Shown in pieces: positions 15,189 through 24,376 of a DNA stretch of 64,000 nucleotides. Position numbers and translations under genes: made by a program. The stretch covers positions 248,001 through 312,000 of the forward strand of contig NZ_VNHW01000004.1 of assembly GCF_008124835.1 (NCBI RefSeq), in the 5' to 3' direction. The notes beneath the pieces are model-generated. The model did not search any database and had not been told where the DNA came from. It saw nothing but the letters and a program-made list of their open reading frames with translations. Each line of letters starts with the position of its first letter. Within the stretch, counting starts at the first letter, position 1. Source of the stretch: Blastococcus xanthinilyticus. GTDB lineage: Bacteria > Actinomycetota > Actinomycetes > Mycobacteriales > Geodermatophilaceae.

Positions 15189-17996
15189 TCAGCGGCGGCG
15201 CCAGCGGGACCGTCCCCTCCCCAGCGCGGCGTCGCGCGCGGCGGTGAGCTCGGCGAGCTGCTCCGGCGGTGCGCCGGCCTCCTGGTAGGCCTCCAGCGCG
15301 ACGCCGTACCGCTGCTCGTCCGGGTCGTGATGGACCGCGAGCGCCCACAGCGCCTCGGCTCTCATCTCCGGCACGTCCTCGCGCCGGCCCACCTCCAGGG
15401 CCCGCCCGGCAGCCGCGAGTGCCTCGTCACGCCGCCCCAGGGCGGCGTACGCATCGGCACGCCCGAGGTCGACACCGGCCGCGGCCACGTCCTCCTGCAC
15501 GGCGCGGAACCCGGCCTCCGCGGCGTCGAACAGCTCCAGGGCGCGATCGCCCATCCCTGCCCGCACCAGCCGATCGGCGTGCTCGCGGCGCAACTCGGCG
15601 GCGAGCAGTGGGTCCTCGCCGTCGTCGACGTGGGCCAGGCAGGAGACACCCGCGGCCACCGCCTCGGGGATCTTACCCATGCTCTCGTGCAGCTGGGCGA
15701 GCATCCGGTAGGCCTTGGCCCGGCCGGATCCGTGCTCGGGGCCCAGGGCGCGCACCGCCCGCTCGGCCAGCGGCAGGGCGTCGTCGAGGAAGCCGAAGTC
15801 ACCGTTGAGCCGCGCGAGGTCGAGTGCCACGGCGCCCTCCAGCTCCCGGTCGCCGTCCTCGCCGGATTGCTGCAACAGCTCCTCGAGCAGGTCGGCGGCG
15901 TTCTGGTCCCGGTCCAGGTCCCGGAACAGCCTGGCCGCGGTGACCCGGGCCCAGGCGGCGTCCCCGGACCGGCCCCCCGTGAGAAACAGGTCCACCGCGG
16001 CGAACGCGGCAGCGAGAGCCTCCTCGGCGCGGTCGTCGTCAGCGAGCATCTCGGCCCTGGCCAGCGCGGCGCGGCCGGCCTCCCCCGGATCGCCCAGCGC
16101 CTCCTCCGCCCGCTGGGCCACGGAGACCACGTCGATCGCCCGCTCCAGTTCCCCTCCAGCGACCAGTAGGGGCGCCAGCACCTCCGCCGCCGACCGCAGG
16201 CCGGCGTCGCTGCCGGACCGGTCGGCCAGCTGCCATGCCGCCTCCGCCGCGGCCCGGGCGCCGGTCAGGTCGCCGGCCACCCCGCGGACCCAGGCCTCGG
16301 TCTCCCAGGCGTCCTGGACGTCCTCCGGATCGGCGGCCAGGAGCTGCCGGGCCTCGGCGAACCGGTCGTCGACGGCGCCCGCCGGCACCTCGGCGTCCGC
16401 TTCGGCGAACGCGAGCACCGCCCATTCGGCCTCGATCAGGAGAACCTGACCACGTGCCCGGTCACCGGCCGGATCCACATCGGCGGCAGCACGGGCAACC
16501 GCGAGGAGTCGCTGCGCCTCCTCACCTCCCGGCGCACCGGTGCGCGCCACCTCCAGGCGGGCTCGCGAGAGGGCGGCGAGGAGGAGGTCGTGCGGGTCCT
16601 CGGCCAGCTCGGAGAGCTCGGCGAGGGCGCGGTCGAACTCGACCGCGGCCTCCTCCAGCCGTTCCAGCCGGAGCAGACCCTCGGCCACCGTCCGCCGGGC
16701 CCGGGCCGCACCGCGCCGGTCGCCCATCCCCTCGAAGGCGCGCAGCGCGCGCACGGCGAGGTCGTGCCGATCGTCCAGCGTGCCGCGCGGTTCACGTGCC
16801 TGCGCCAGGAGGGCAGCCGCGTCGTCGGTTTGAACCGGGGATCCCACCTGAGGTGCACCGGTCCGGGAGGCCACGGCAGGCGGCGCGACCGGCTCCACGG
16901 GCCCTGTCGCGTCCGCGACCGGGGCGACCGCCGTGGTCGGCCGGGTCGCCAGCATCCGCTCGACCGCGCGCCCGATGCGGTCGGTCCCGTTGCGCCGGTC
17001 GAAGGCGGCGGCCACCTCGCGCGCCTGCCCGGCGAACCCGGCCGCCAGCTCGCCGGCGTCACCGGTCCGGTCCCCCAGCCGGCGCGGGAGCGGGCCGAGG
17101 TCCGCCTCGTGCCACGCGGCGAGGACGGCGGCGGTCGCGGCGGCCGTGACCATCCGCGCCTCGACGTCGAACAGGCCGCGGTCGCAGACGTCGACCAGCT
17201 CACCCGCCAGCTCGAGGGCCTGACCCGGACGCCCGGTGCGGCACAGGTGCAGCACGTGCTGGGCCTGCGTCGACACCAGCGACGGGTTGCCGCGAGCGAG
17301 CCGCAGCCCCCACGTGTGCAGGCGTTCGGCCTCGTCGTCCCGGCCGGTCTCCCGCAGGGCGGCCAGCAGCTTGGCCAGCGCTCGCGCCGGCTCCTCCCCG
17401 CACTCCAGCCGGCCGGCCACGAGCGGTCGGGCCAGGTCCAGTGCGCGTTCCGGCTCACCGGCGTCGAGCGCCAGGCTGATCTCGTTCGACACGTCGCAGG
17501 CCCGGCAGTCGCTGTACTCGCTGCGCGGCAGGACCCGCCAGGCGCGGTACGCCTCGACCGCCTCGGCCGTGCGTCCCGTGTTCAGCGGGAGCACCCAGCG
17601 GAGCTTGGCGATGGCATCGGAACCCTCACCGATCTCCGTGTACCGGCGCTCGGCCTCGGCGACGACCCGGTCGATCTCCTCCAGCGGGACGTCCGGCATG
17701 TCGACGAGCGTCGTCGGCAGCCACTTCAGCGCCCAGTAGGTGGCGTGCCGGTCGAACCGCCCGGGGTGGGCGTCCAGCTGGGCCAGGCACCAGGTCACGG
17801 CCACCAGCGACTTCTGCGGCTCGCCACCGTGCATGGCCGCCGACGCGAGCGCCTCCCGGGCGGTGAAGGCGCCGTCGAGGTCGTTCGCCGCGTCCGCCGT
17901 GCGCACCGCTTCCTCGGCGACCGCGGTCCTGGCGAATCCGGGGGGCATGCCCTCGGCCTCGGCCAGCAGCTTCCGGACCGACCTACCGCGTGCCAT
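15189..17996 (-). CDS. Large TPR protein paired with HSP90-like ATPase
   Basis: The ATG at 17996 lies inside the last codons of the HSP90-like gene, a 14-base overlap. The 935-residue protein is built of degenerate helical repeats rich in Ala, Leu, Asp and Arg throughout (for example GDLTGARAAAEAAWQLADRS and AVALDLARLNGDFGFLDDAL). No enzymatic domain or membrane segment is visible apart from a Pro/Val linker near 390-410. TPR proteins are classical HSP90 cochaperones, and the tight overlap suggests the two act as one complex. The open frame extends 98 codons further upstream but that part is the antisense of the ATPase gene. Confidence 0.8.
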   Translation of the reverse strand: MARGRSVRKLLAEAEGMPPGFARTAVAEEAVRTADAANDLDGAFTAREALASAAMHGGEPQKSLVAVTWCLAQLDAHPGRFDRHATYWALKWLPTTLVDMPDVPLEEIDRVVAEAERRYTEIGEGSDAIAKLRWVLPLNTGRTAEAVEAYRAWRVLPRSEYSDCRACDVSNEISLALDAGEPERALDLARPLVAGRLECGEEPARALAKLLAALRETGRDDEAERLHTWGLRLARGNPSLVSTQAQHVLHLCRTGRPGQALELAGELVDVCDRGLFDVEARMVTAAATAAVLAAWHEADLGPLPRRLGDRTGDAGELAAGFAGQAREVAAAFDRRNGTDRIGRAVERMLATRPTTAVAPVADATGPVEPVAPPAVASRTGAPQVGSPVQTDDAAALLAQAREPRGTLDDRHDLAVRALRAFEGMGDRRGAARARRTVAEGLLRLERLEEAAVEFDRALAELSELAEDPHDLLLAALSRARLEVARTGAPGGEEAQRLLAVARAAADVDPAGDRARGQVLLIEAEWAVLAFAEADAEVPAGAVDDRFAEARQLLAADPEDVQDAWETEAWVRGVAGDLTGARAAAEAAWQLADRSGSDAGLRSAAEVLAPLLVAGGELERAIDVVSVAQRAEEALGDPGEAGRAALARAEMLADDDRAEEALAAAFAAVDLFLTGGRSGDAAWARVTAARLFRDLDRDQNAADLLEELLQQSGEDGDRELEGAVALDLARLNGDFGFLDDALPLAERAVRALGPEHGSGRAKAYRMLAQLHESMGKIPEAVAAGVSCLAHVDDGEDPLLAAELRREHADRLVRAGMGDRALELFDAAEAGFRAVQEDVAAAGVDLGRADAYAALGRRDEALAAAGRALEVGRREDVPEMRAEALWALAVHHDPDEQRYGVALEAYQEAGAPPEQLAELTAARDAALGRGRSRWRRR

Positions 17997-19770
17997 CGAG
18001 ACTCCCTTCGATGAGGCGCCCCAGCGCCCCGGACAACAACGTGGTCTCGCGGCCGCGCAGCGGGTGGCGGCCGAGCAGCAGCGCCTGCAGGTACAGCACC
18101 TCGACGGCGGTGCGCAGGGCGTGCTCGCCCACCGGGCCCGCCAGCTGGCGCACCACGGGGTGCCGCCAGTTGAGCACCAGAGTGGCCTCGCGCGGTGCCT
18201 CGGTGGCGGCCTGGATGCGGCCGAGCATGGGCGCCCAGAACGAGTCGGCCACCTGCGCGGTCTCGTCCAGCTCCCGGGCGAAGCGGGCACCGTCGCCGGC
18301 GGTGTAGAGGCACGGCAGCGACGCCGGACTGAACTCCCGCACCTCGACGTCGCAGGAGAACGGGGCCAGCACCGGCCGGCACCGGCCCACGAGCGCTGCG
18401 GCGGCGGCGAGCCCTGCGGTGTCCTCGACCGGCCGCAGCACGGCCGCCAGGTCCTCCGGCTCCACCCGCTCGACGTCGACCGCGGGCAGGACCTCGGGAA
18501 GCCGCTGCAGGAGCTCCTCGTCGTAGGTGAAGCCGGCGTTCACCAGGCAGATCGACTCGGCGGTGGCCACCTGCACCATCTGGCCGAAGTCCTCGGTGGT
18601 GGCGGCGTAGCGCACCGGGCCCCGCCGGGTGACCTCGGTGAGCGTCATGCGCCCCAGGCTGGTGTCCACCGGCAGCCACGGCGCGAAGAGCTTCAGCAGT
18701 TCGTCGTCGTGCACCGCCAGCGCCTTCAGGGCGAGGGCGTGCACCCGTACCAGCGCCTGCAGGCGCTCGGGTTCCCGCTGGGCCAGGTCGGTCAGCCAGG
18801 AGCGCAGCGCGGCGCCGAGGCCGTCCCGGACGGCGGCGAGTGTCGCGTCCTCGTACAGGCCCTCGCGGGAGGCCAGCGGTTGCAGGGCGCTGGTGTCCAC
18901 GACGGCGCGCACGAAGAAGGCCCAGTCGGGCAGCAGCCCGTCGACGGCGTCGGACAGCAGCATGCGCTTGAGGTGCACCCGGTTGCGCTGCCGCGACGAC
19001 GGGCTCGGGCTCTGCGGCAGCACGAAGGCGACCCCGGTCAGGCCGGCCGCCGGGAGGTCGAGCGGAACGGCGTCGAGGAACCGCTCGCCCAGCTCCCGCT
19101 CACCCCAGGCGAGCAGCTGCTCGGTGTCGCGGCCCACCCACGGCAGCGGCCCGCCGGTCAGGCGCTCGTCACCGGTGGCGGTGCGCAGCACGATCGGCTG
19201 CTCCAGCAGACCTGCGTAGCGCAGGATCAGCGCCCGCACGGTCGCCGGGCGCAGCCGGTCCTCCAGCCCCGGCCTGGCGGTCAGCCACACGGTCGTCCCC
19301 GGCCGGGCCCGCCCCTCGCCGTCGGGCAGCTCGCGCAGCTCGTAGGTGCCGTCGCTGCGGCCCCGCCAGGAGACTCCCGGACCACCCCGGGCCGACCGGG
19401 TGACCACCCGGATCTCGTCGCTGACCAGGAAGCAGGACAGCAGGCCGATCCCGAACCGCCCCAGGTAGTCCTGCCCTGGCCGGAGCAGGGTGTCGCGCTT
19501 GGAGGAGGAGCCGATGGTCGCCAGCAGCTCGTGCACCTCGGCGACGGTCAGCCCGACGCCCTCGTCCTCGACCGACAGCACGGGCGCGGATCCTGGCCGG
19601 TCGTGGCACTCGACCAGGACGGGGACGCCGGCCGCCGCGGCGCCCCGCGCGGTGGACGCGTCGACGGCGTTCTGCAGCAGCTCCCGGACGTAGACGTCGG
19701 GTGAGCTGTAGAGGTGGGCGGACAGCAGGTCGACGACACCGCGCAGGTCGACCTGGAAGGAGTGGCGCAC
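17983..19770 (-). CDS. HSP90 family (HtpG-like) ATPase
   Basis: GTG at 19770 gives 595 residues, somewhat shorter than HtpG. The N-terminal Bergerat ATP site is complete: RELLQNAVDAS supplies the Asn, VEDEGVGLT the DxGxG, and YLGRFGIGLLSCFLVSD the glycine loop. The middle domain has the HSP90-type RNRVHLKRMLLSDAVDGLLP and DTSALQPLASREGLYED stretches, the latter close to the SREMLQ motif. The C-terminal dimer domain is divergent. Substrates of this actinobacterial paralogue are not known. It is followed by, and overlaps, a TPR gene. Confidence 0.85.
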   Translation of the reverse strand: MRHSFQVDLRGVVDLLSAHLYSSPDVYVRELLQNAVDASTARGAAAAGVPVLVECHDRPGSAPVLSVEDEGVGLTVAEVHELLATIGSSSKRDTLLRPGQDYLGRFGIGLLSCFLVSDEIRVVTRSARGGPGVSWRGRSDGTYELRELPDGEGRARPGTTVWLTARPGLEDRLRPATVRALILRYAGLLEQPIVLRTATGDERLTGGPLPWVGRDTEQLLAWGERELGERFLDAVPLDLPAAGLTGVAFVLPQSPSPSSRQRNRVHLKRMLLSDAVDGLLPDWAFFVRAVVDTSALQPLASREGLYEDATLAAVRDGLGAALRSWLTDLAQREPERLQALVRVHALALKALAVHDDELLKLFAPWLPVDTSLGRMTLTEVTRRGPVRYAATTEDFGQMVQVATAESICLVNAGFTYDEELLQRLPEVLPAVDVERVEPEDLAAVLRPVEDTAGLAAAAALVGRCRPVLAPFSCDVEVREFSPASLPCLYTAGDGARFARELDETAQVADSFWAPMLGRIQAATEAPREATLVLNWRHPVVRQLAGPVGEHALRTAVEVLYLQALLLGRHPLRGRETTLLSGALGRLIEGSLDGTR

Positions 19771-19912
19771 CGGGGCAGGGTAGGAGGCGTGGGGCTGCTC
19801 CGACGCCCCACCGGAGCGGACGCGGTCGCGCGGCGACCCATCCGTCACCGCAGGCCCGTGGGCCCCACCCCGTCGGGGAGCGCACCGGCGGGGGCTGCGG
19901 CAGGGTGGGCTC

Positions 19913-20050
19913 ATGACCGAGACGCCGCAGCCCCGCGACATCGCCCTGGAGCAGGAGTCCGCCGAGGTGGCGGCCGACCTGGAGGCCCAGAGCGACACCC
20001 CCGAGGCCCCGCAGGGCGACGAGGGCGACGTCGAGGGCCACCCCTCCTAG
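19913..20050 (+). CDS. 45-residue acidic protein
   Basis: ATG at 19913 opens a 45-residue frame in which nearly every codon ends in G or C, like the real genes around it. The product is very acidic and Ala/Glu-rich (QPRDIALEQESAEVAADLEA), ending GHPS, with no domain recognised and probably disordered. It fills most of the gap between the divergent HSP90-like gene and the convergent channel gene. Confidence 0.45.
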   Translation: MTETPQPRDIALEQESAEVAADLEAQSDTPEAPQGDEGDVEGHPS

Positions 20051-20053
20051 GGG

Positions 20054-21085
20054 TCAGCGGCCGCCGGTGAGCTGCCGGACCGGGATCCGGGCCGTGGCGA
20101 TGTAGTACAGCCGCGCCCCCGCCGGCACCGGCGCGTCCCAGGACGGGCTGAGCACCGGCCCCTCGGGGCCGCGCAGCGCCAGCACCGTCGCCCCGAACTC
20201 CCGGCCGAAGTGGGTCTGGCACTCCCCGAAGGTTCCGTACGCGAAGTCCGGCGGCACCGTGAGGGAGTAGGTGTTGCCGTGCCCGCCGCTGCGCATTAGG
20301 TCCGAGTACACCTGCGCGATCCCGGGGTCGGTGGCCTCCTCGGTGAGCAGGAACGGCGTGTGCCACTGCACCACCTGGATGCCGGCGTTCACGTACCGCA
20401 GGTTCTCCGTGCGCTCGAGGTCGCGGAGCGCGGCGACCAGGTGCACGTCGGGGTTGGCGTGGTCGACGGCCACCGCGATCGCCAGCGTCTCGTTGTCGTC
20501 CCGGCCGTCGATGACCACGGTGCGCGCGGCGGGCACGCAGGCCCGCGTCATCACGTCGTCGCGGGTGAGGTCACCGCGCACGAAGTGCACCGCCGGGTGG
20601 TCCGGCAGCGGATTCTCGGCGACGTCGTCCCAGGCGCAGAGCACCACCTGGGTGCGGTGCTCCGCGGTCAGCTCGGCGACGATCCGCTCGGTGCGGCCGG
20701 GCCAGTAGCCGAGCAGCACCAGGTGGTCGGACAGCTCCAGGGGGACCACACCTCTCAGACGCCGGCCCCGGAGCGCCTGCAGCGCCTCGGAGAGCCGGGT
20801 GAACAGCAGGGTGAGGGTGACGATGCCACCCACGATCACGTACGCCCCGACGATGCGGCCGCCGACCGACGACGGGAAGACGTCCCCGTAGCCGACGGTC
20901 GCGGCGGTGACGAGGAAGTACCACCAGTAGGTGGCGGGCGCGACGATGTCGCTGCCGGCCGGCTCGACCAGCGCCATCGCCAGCCAGCTGGTGAGGAACA
21001 CGGAGACGGCGACCGCCAGCGGCAGCCGCCAGCCGGTCAGCCGCGCCCGGACGAACCGCGAGAAGCGGTGGAGCAGGAAGGGCAA
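20054..21085 (-). CDS. Potassium channel with TrkA-N-like ligand domain
   Basis: The 343-residue protein starts with a short basic segment, a first membrane helix (PLAVAVSVFLTSWLAMALV), a pore loop with the K+ selectivity filter TVGYGD and a second helix. After residue 110 comes a cytoplasmic RCK/TrkA-N-like domain (HLVLLGYWPGRTERIVAEL) and a further regulatory region. This is the two-TM MthK/GsuK arrangement, giving a ligand-gated K+ channel. The GYWPGRTE loop departs from the usual GxGxxG, so nucleotide binding may differ. Confidence 0.85.
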   Translation of the reverse strand: MPFLLHRFSRFVRARLTGWRLPLAVAVSVFLTSWLAMALVEPAGSDIVAPATYWWYFLVTAATVGYGDVFPSSVGGRIVGAYVIVGGIVTLTLLFTRLSEALQALRGRRLRGVVPLELSDHLVLLGYWPGRTERIVAELTAEHRTQVVLCAWDDVAENPLPDHPAVHFVRGDLTRDDVMTRACVPAARTVVIDGRDDNETLAIAVAVDHANPDVHLVAALRDLERTENLRYVNAGIQVVQWHTPFLLTEEATDPGIAQVYSDLMRSGGHGNTYSLTVPPDFAYGTFGECQTHFGREFGATVLALRGPEGPVLSPSWDAPVPAGARLYYIATARIPVRQLTGGR

Positions 21086-21207
21086 CGGATCTCCTGGCGA
21101 CGGCGTCCGGACGAGGCAAGCTACCGCGCGCCGGCACCGCCCGGTGCCCCGGTGATCACGACCGGCGCGACGGGCGCGGTGCCCGGGATCGCCGTACGTT
21201 CGGTCGT

Positions 21208-22392
21208 GTGACCGACAGCCCAGACTTCTACGCCTTCGAGGACCTGCTCGAGCCCGAGGAGATCGCGATCCGGAACCGGGTCCGCGCCTTCGGCGAGAAC
21301 GAAGTCCTCCCGCGGATCAACGACTACTGGGAGCGCGCCGAGTTCCCGTTCGAGCTGGTGCCCAAGCTGGCCGAGACCGGCGTCGTGGGCGGGATCATCG
21401 AGGGCTACGGCTGCCCGGGCATGAGCAACGTGGCGGCCGGCCTGGTCGCCGCGGAGCTCGCCCGCGCCGACGGCAGCATCGGCACCTTCAACGGGGTGCA
21501 CAGCTTCCTCGCCATGCAGTCGATCTTCCTGCTCGGTGACGAGGAGCAGCGCGAGCGCTTCCTGCCGGCCATGGCCCGGCTGGAGAAGATCGGCGCGTTC
21601 GGTCTCACCGAGCCCCAGCACGGCTCCGACGCCGTGGGGCTGGAGACCTCGGCCCGCCGGGACGGCGACTCCTACGTGCTCAACGGCCAGAAGAAGTGGA
21701 TCGGCAACGGCTCGATCGCCGACTTCGTGATCATCTGGGCCCGCGGCGAGGACGGCGCGGTGGGCGGCTACATCGTCGAGAACGGCACGCCCGGCTACGA
21801 GGCCACGGTCATGACCGGCAAGACGGCGCTGCGGGCGGTGTGGCAGGCGGAGATCACCCTGACCGACGTCCGCGTGCCGGTGGAGAACAAGCTGGCCAAC
21901 TGCCACTCGTTCAAGGACACCTCCCAGGTGCTCGACCGGACCCGGTACACCGTGGCCTGGCGGGCGCTCGGGCTGGCCACCGCCTCCTACGAGCTCGCGC
22001 TGGCGCACGCCCTGGAGCGGGAGCAGTTCGGGCAGCCGATCGGCGGGTTCCAGCTGGTGCAGGACAAGCTGGCCAGGATGCTGGCCGAGATCACCTCGAT
22101 GCAGCTCATGTGCTGGCGGCTGTCCAAGCTCGCCGACGCCGGCCGGATGACCGCGGCGATGGCGTCGCTGGCCAAGATGAACCACGCGGCCAAGGCGCGG
22201 GCGATCGTGGCCGACGCCCGCGACATCCTCGGTGGCGACGGCATCCTCATCGACCACCACGTCGCCCGGCACCACGCCGACATGGAGGCGGTGTTCACCT
22301 TCGAGGGCACCGACTCGGTGCAGGCGCTCATCGTCGGGCGGGCCATCACCGGGCTGTCGGCGATCAGCGGCCGCAAGCCCGACAAGCGCTGA
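21208..22392 (+). CDS. Acyl-CoA dehydrogenase, glutaryl-CoA dehydrogenase-like
   Basis: GTG at 21208 gives 394 residues with the full acyl-CoA dehydrogenase fold: FGLTEPQHGSDAVGLET and YVLNGQKKWIGNGSIADF for flavin binding, and AVFTFEGTDSVQALIVGRAITG near the end, whose Glu is the expected catalytic base. The EGT...ALIVGR ending and WIGNGSIADFVIIWAR pattern are closest to the glutaryl-CoA dehydrogenase/ACX4 group rather than straight-chain enzymes. If so it would make crotonyl-CoA from glutaryl-CoA, a step that could follow the lysine pathway at the right end of the window. That link is inference. Confidence 0.82.
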   Translation: MTDSPDFYAFEDLLEPEEIAIRNRVRAFGENEVLPRINDYWERAEFPFELVPKLAETGVVGGIIEGYGCPGMSNVAAGLVAAELARADGSIGTFNGVHSFLAMQSIFLLGDEEQRERFLPAMARLEKIGAFGLTEPQHGSDAVGLETSARRDGDSYVLNGQKKWIGNGSIADFVIIWARGEDGAVGGYIVENGTPGYEATVMTGKTALRAVWQAEITLTDVRVPVENKLANCHSFKDTSQVLDRTRYTVAWRALGLATASYELALAHALEREQFGQPIGGFQLVQDKLARMLAEITSMQLMCWRLSKLADAGRMTAAMASLAKMNHAAKARAIVADARDILGGDGILIDHHVARHHADMEAVFTFEGTDSVQALIVGRAITGLSAISGRKPDKR

Positions 22393-22411
22393 CCCACCCC
22401 GGTGGCGCGAC

Positions 22412-22448
22412 GGAGCCCCGGGTCCCGCGAGGCGGGATCCGGGGCTCC
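22412..22448. terminator. Bidirectional hairpin terminator
   Basis: GGAGCCCCGGGTCCCGC (22412-22428) pairs with GCGGGATCCGGGGCTCC (22432-22448) over 17 positions with one G-T wobble and a three-base loop. It sits between two convergent genes and lacks a T-run on either side, as is common in very GC-rich actinobacteria. Confidence 0.75.
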
Positions 22449-22468
22449 TCCGTGTTCGGGGCCGGCGG

Positions 22469-22753
22469 TCAGCCGGTGGCGGTGAGCCGCCTGCCGACGG
22501 CGGTCACGCGGGCGCACTCCGGGCACCCGGTGCGGCCGATGCCGACGCGCTCCCACTTCTGCGTGCCCCACACCTGCACGATCGCCCCGCAGACGGCCAG
22601 CTCCACCTCGCCGTCGAGCTCGGCCGGCGGGCGGTGCGCCTCGACGGCGTGCCAGGGGAAGGTCTGCTGGTTCCGCGTGCTGTCCGACCAGCGGTCGGGT
22701 CGCGCGAACCCCACGGCGTACGTGTCCACGAAGTAGTCGTGCCCCGCCGACAC
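22469..22753 (-). CDS. Small conserved-type hypothetical protein
   Basis: A GTG at 22753, preceded by GGGGGGAT, gives 94 residues beginning SAGHDYFVDTYAVGFARPDRW. The frame can be extended to a GTG at 22789. The protein has a single Cys followed by VQVWGTQKWERVGIGRTGCPEC, so a CxxC pair near the C-terminus might bind metal. It is not recognised. Codon bias is strong and the terminator before it supports a real gene. Confidence 0.55.
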   Translation of the reverse strand: MSAGHDYFVDTYAVGFARPDRWSDSTRNQQTFPWHAVEAHRPPAELDGEVELAVCGAIVQVWGTQKWERVGIGRTGCPECARVTAVGRRLTATG

Positions 22754-22901
22754 GGGATCCAATCCCCCCGATCGGACGAAACGTGGCACCGATCACCCGC
22801 ACCGCGGTGACCCTCCGCGAGCAGCGGGCGCAGGCGCCGCACCGCCGGGGGACGGCGGACGCGCGATACCGTCGGAGGCCTCGCGCGGGAGGTGCACGTC
22901 G

Positions 22902-23207
22902 ATGGATCCGATCAGCCTGGTCGTGGGCGCGGCCCTGCTCGGTGCCGGTTTCGTCGCCGGCCGGCTCGGTCACCGCCGGCGCTCCGCCCCTCCCCCGCCG
23001 GTCACCCCGCTGTGCGGCTGCGGCCACACGCTGAGCCAGCACGACACCGACAGCAACACCTGCTACGCCGAGCTGCGCCGGGACACCTACGACAAGCGCG
23101 GTCGCTGGTCCGGGCACAGCTGGGTGCCCTGCACCTGCCGGCAGTACGTCGGGCCGCGGCCGATCGACGAGGTGTTCGTCCCGCGGGTGCTCCCCCCGAG
23201 CGACTGA
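22902..23207 (+). CDS. Small membrane-anchored Cys/His-rich hypothetical protein
   Basis: ATG at 22902, with GGGAGG upstream, gives 101 residues. One N-terminal hydrophobic helix (ISLVVGAALLGAGFVAGRLG) is followed by a basic stretch. A compact Cys/His region follows (LCGCGHTLSQHD, NTCYAEL, PCTCRQYVGP) that could bind zinc. No family name is known to me. The hydrolase gene follows 29 bp later on the same strand. Confidence 0.6.
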   Translation: MDPISLVVGAALLGAGFVAGRLGHRRRSAPPPPVTPLCGCGHTLSQHDTDSNTCYAELRRDTYDKRGRWSGHSWVPCTCRQYVGPRPIDEVFVPRVLPPSD

Positions 23208-23236
23208 TCCCGGTCCCCGCGGGGCATCGGGGACAG

Positions 23237-24010
23237 GTGAGCACCCCGTCCTCGCGACCCCGCGGTTCCCGCACCGACGACCTGCTGGCCCTCACCGAGC
23301 CGGCCCGGGCGCTGGTGAGCGCCGGCGCCCTCGCCGCCGGGCTGCCGCTGCTGCGGCTGGCTCCCCGCGGCGACGGGCACCCCGTCGTCGTGCTGCCCGG
23401 CTGGCTGGCCTCCGACGCCTCCACCGGCACCCTGCGCCGCTGGCTGACCCGGCTGGGCCATCCCACCGCCGGCTGGGACCTGGGCCGCAACCAGGGGCCG
23501 CGCCCGGAGGTCGTCGACGGGATCCGCGCCCTGGTGCAGCGGCTGGCCGACGAGCACGGCACGGCGGTGAGCATCGTCGGCCAGAGCCTGGGCGGGATCT
23601 ACGCCCGCCGGCTGGCCGAGCGCAGCCCGCACCTGGTCCGGCAGGTGATCTCCCTCGGCTCCCCCCTCGCCGCGGTCGCGCCCCGGCGGCGCGGCGCCGC
23701 GGGCGACGGGATGTACCGGGAGTACCGCCGGTTGCGGGCGGTCCGGCAGGTGCGGCCGGCGCGCGCCCTGCCGATGCCGAGCACGTCGGTCTACTCCCGG
23801 TGGGACGGCGTCGTCGACTGGCGCACCTGCCTGCAGGAGGAGGGGCCGCGCAGCGAGAACGTCGCCGTGCACGCCAGCCACCTGGGCATGGGGGTCGACC
23901 CCGCGGTCCTCTGGATCGTCGCCGACCGGCTGGCCCAGCCGCCGGGTGCGTGGCGGCCGTTCCAGCGGCCGGCCCGCTTCGGGCTGCGGGCGCTCTTCCC
24001 GGCCGGGTGA
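23237..24010 (+). CDS. Lipase-like alpha/beta hydrolase
   Basis: GTG at 23237 gives 257 residues. VVVLPGWLASDAST is the oxyanion strand, VGQSLGGIYARRLAE the nucleophile elbow, YSRWDGVVDWRTC an Asp-bearing turn and VHASHLGMGVDP the His, together forming a plausible Ser-Asp-His triad. This is the pattern of small actinobacterial esterases/lipases related to PGAP1-like or LipA-type hydrolases. No signal peptide is visible, so it is probably cytoplasmic. Confidence 0.8.
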   Translation: MSTPSSRPRGSRTDDLLALTEPARALVSAGALAAGLPLLRLAPRGDGHPVVVLPGWLASDASTGTLRRWLTRLGHPTAGWDLGRNQGPRPEVVDGIRALVQRLADEHGTAVSIVGQSLGGIYARRLAERSPHLVRQVISLGSPLAAVAPRRRGAAGDGMYREYRRLRAVRQVRPARALPMPSTSVYSRWDGVVDWRTCLQEEGPRSENVAVHASHLGMGVDPAVLWIVADRLAQPPGAWRPFQRPARFGLRALFPAG

Positions 24011-24037
24011 TCGTGCGTCGGCGGCGCCGCCGCCTGC

Positions 24038-24322
24038 TTATCCGGGCGGGACGGGAGCGACGTCGACGGACGACCCGGTGAACCGCGCCCCCGGGACGAC
24101 GGGATGCGCGGCCCGCCCCAGCACGAAGGCGATGCTCGGCTCCGGCCCTGGCGTCACCGCCGCTGACTCCTCGGCCGTGGCCTCCACGACGCCGCCGTCG
24201 TGCTCCACGCGGACCGCCCACCCACCGGCCGACGCCGCCCAGGCCTCCGCGCCGGCGCGCAGGAGCGCAGCCTCGTCGACGACGTCGATCGTGTAGGTCA
24301 CCGTCGCCCGGTAGGTCACCAC
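24038..24322 (-). CDS. Small hypothetical protein
   Basis: The 94-residue frame (GTG start at 24322) predicts a beta-strand-rich domain beginning TYRATVTYTIDVVDEAALL and ending in a Pro-rich tail. No motif or family is recognised. It lies between the convergent hydrolase gene and the cobalamin operon on the same strand as the latter, 54 bp beyond the 5' side of nothing else, so it is probably a separate unit. Confidence 0.5.
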   Translation of the reverse strand: MVTYRATVTYTIDVVDEAALLRAGAEAWAASAGGWAVRVEHDGGVVEATAEESAAVTPGPEPSIAFVLGRAAHPVVPGARFTGSSVDVAPVPPG

Positions 24323-24376
24323 CCGGCGATCCTGTCACCCACCCGGTCCGTCGCCCCGCCAGGCGAGCGCCCGCGC

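Noticed and set aside
12593-15247. An 884-codon rightward frame
   Set aside because: It is an out-of-phase shadow of the cyclase and acyl-CoA ligase genes, which carry the motifs.
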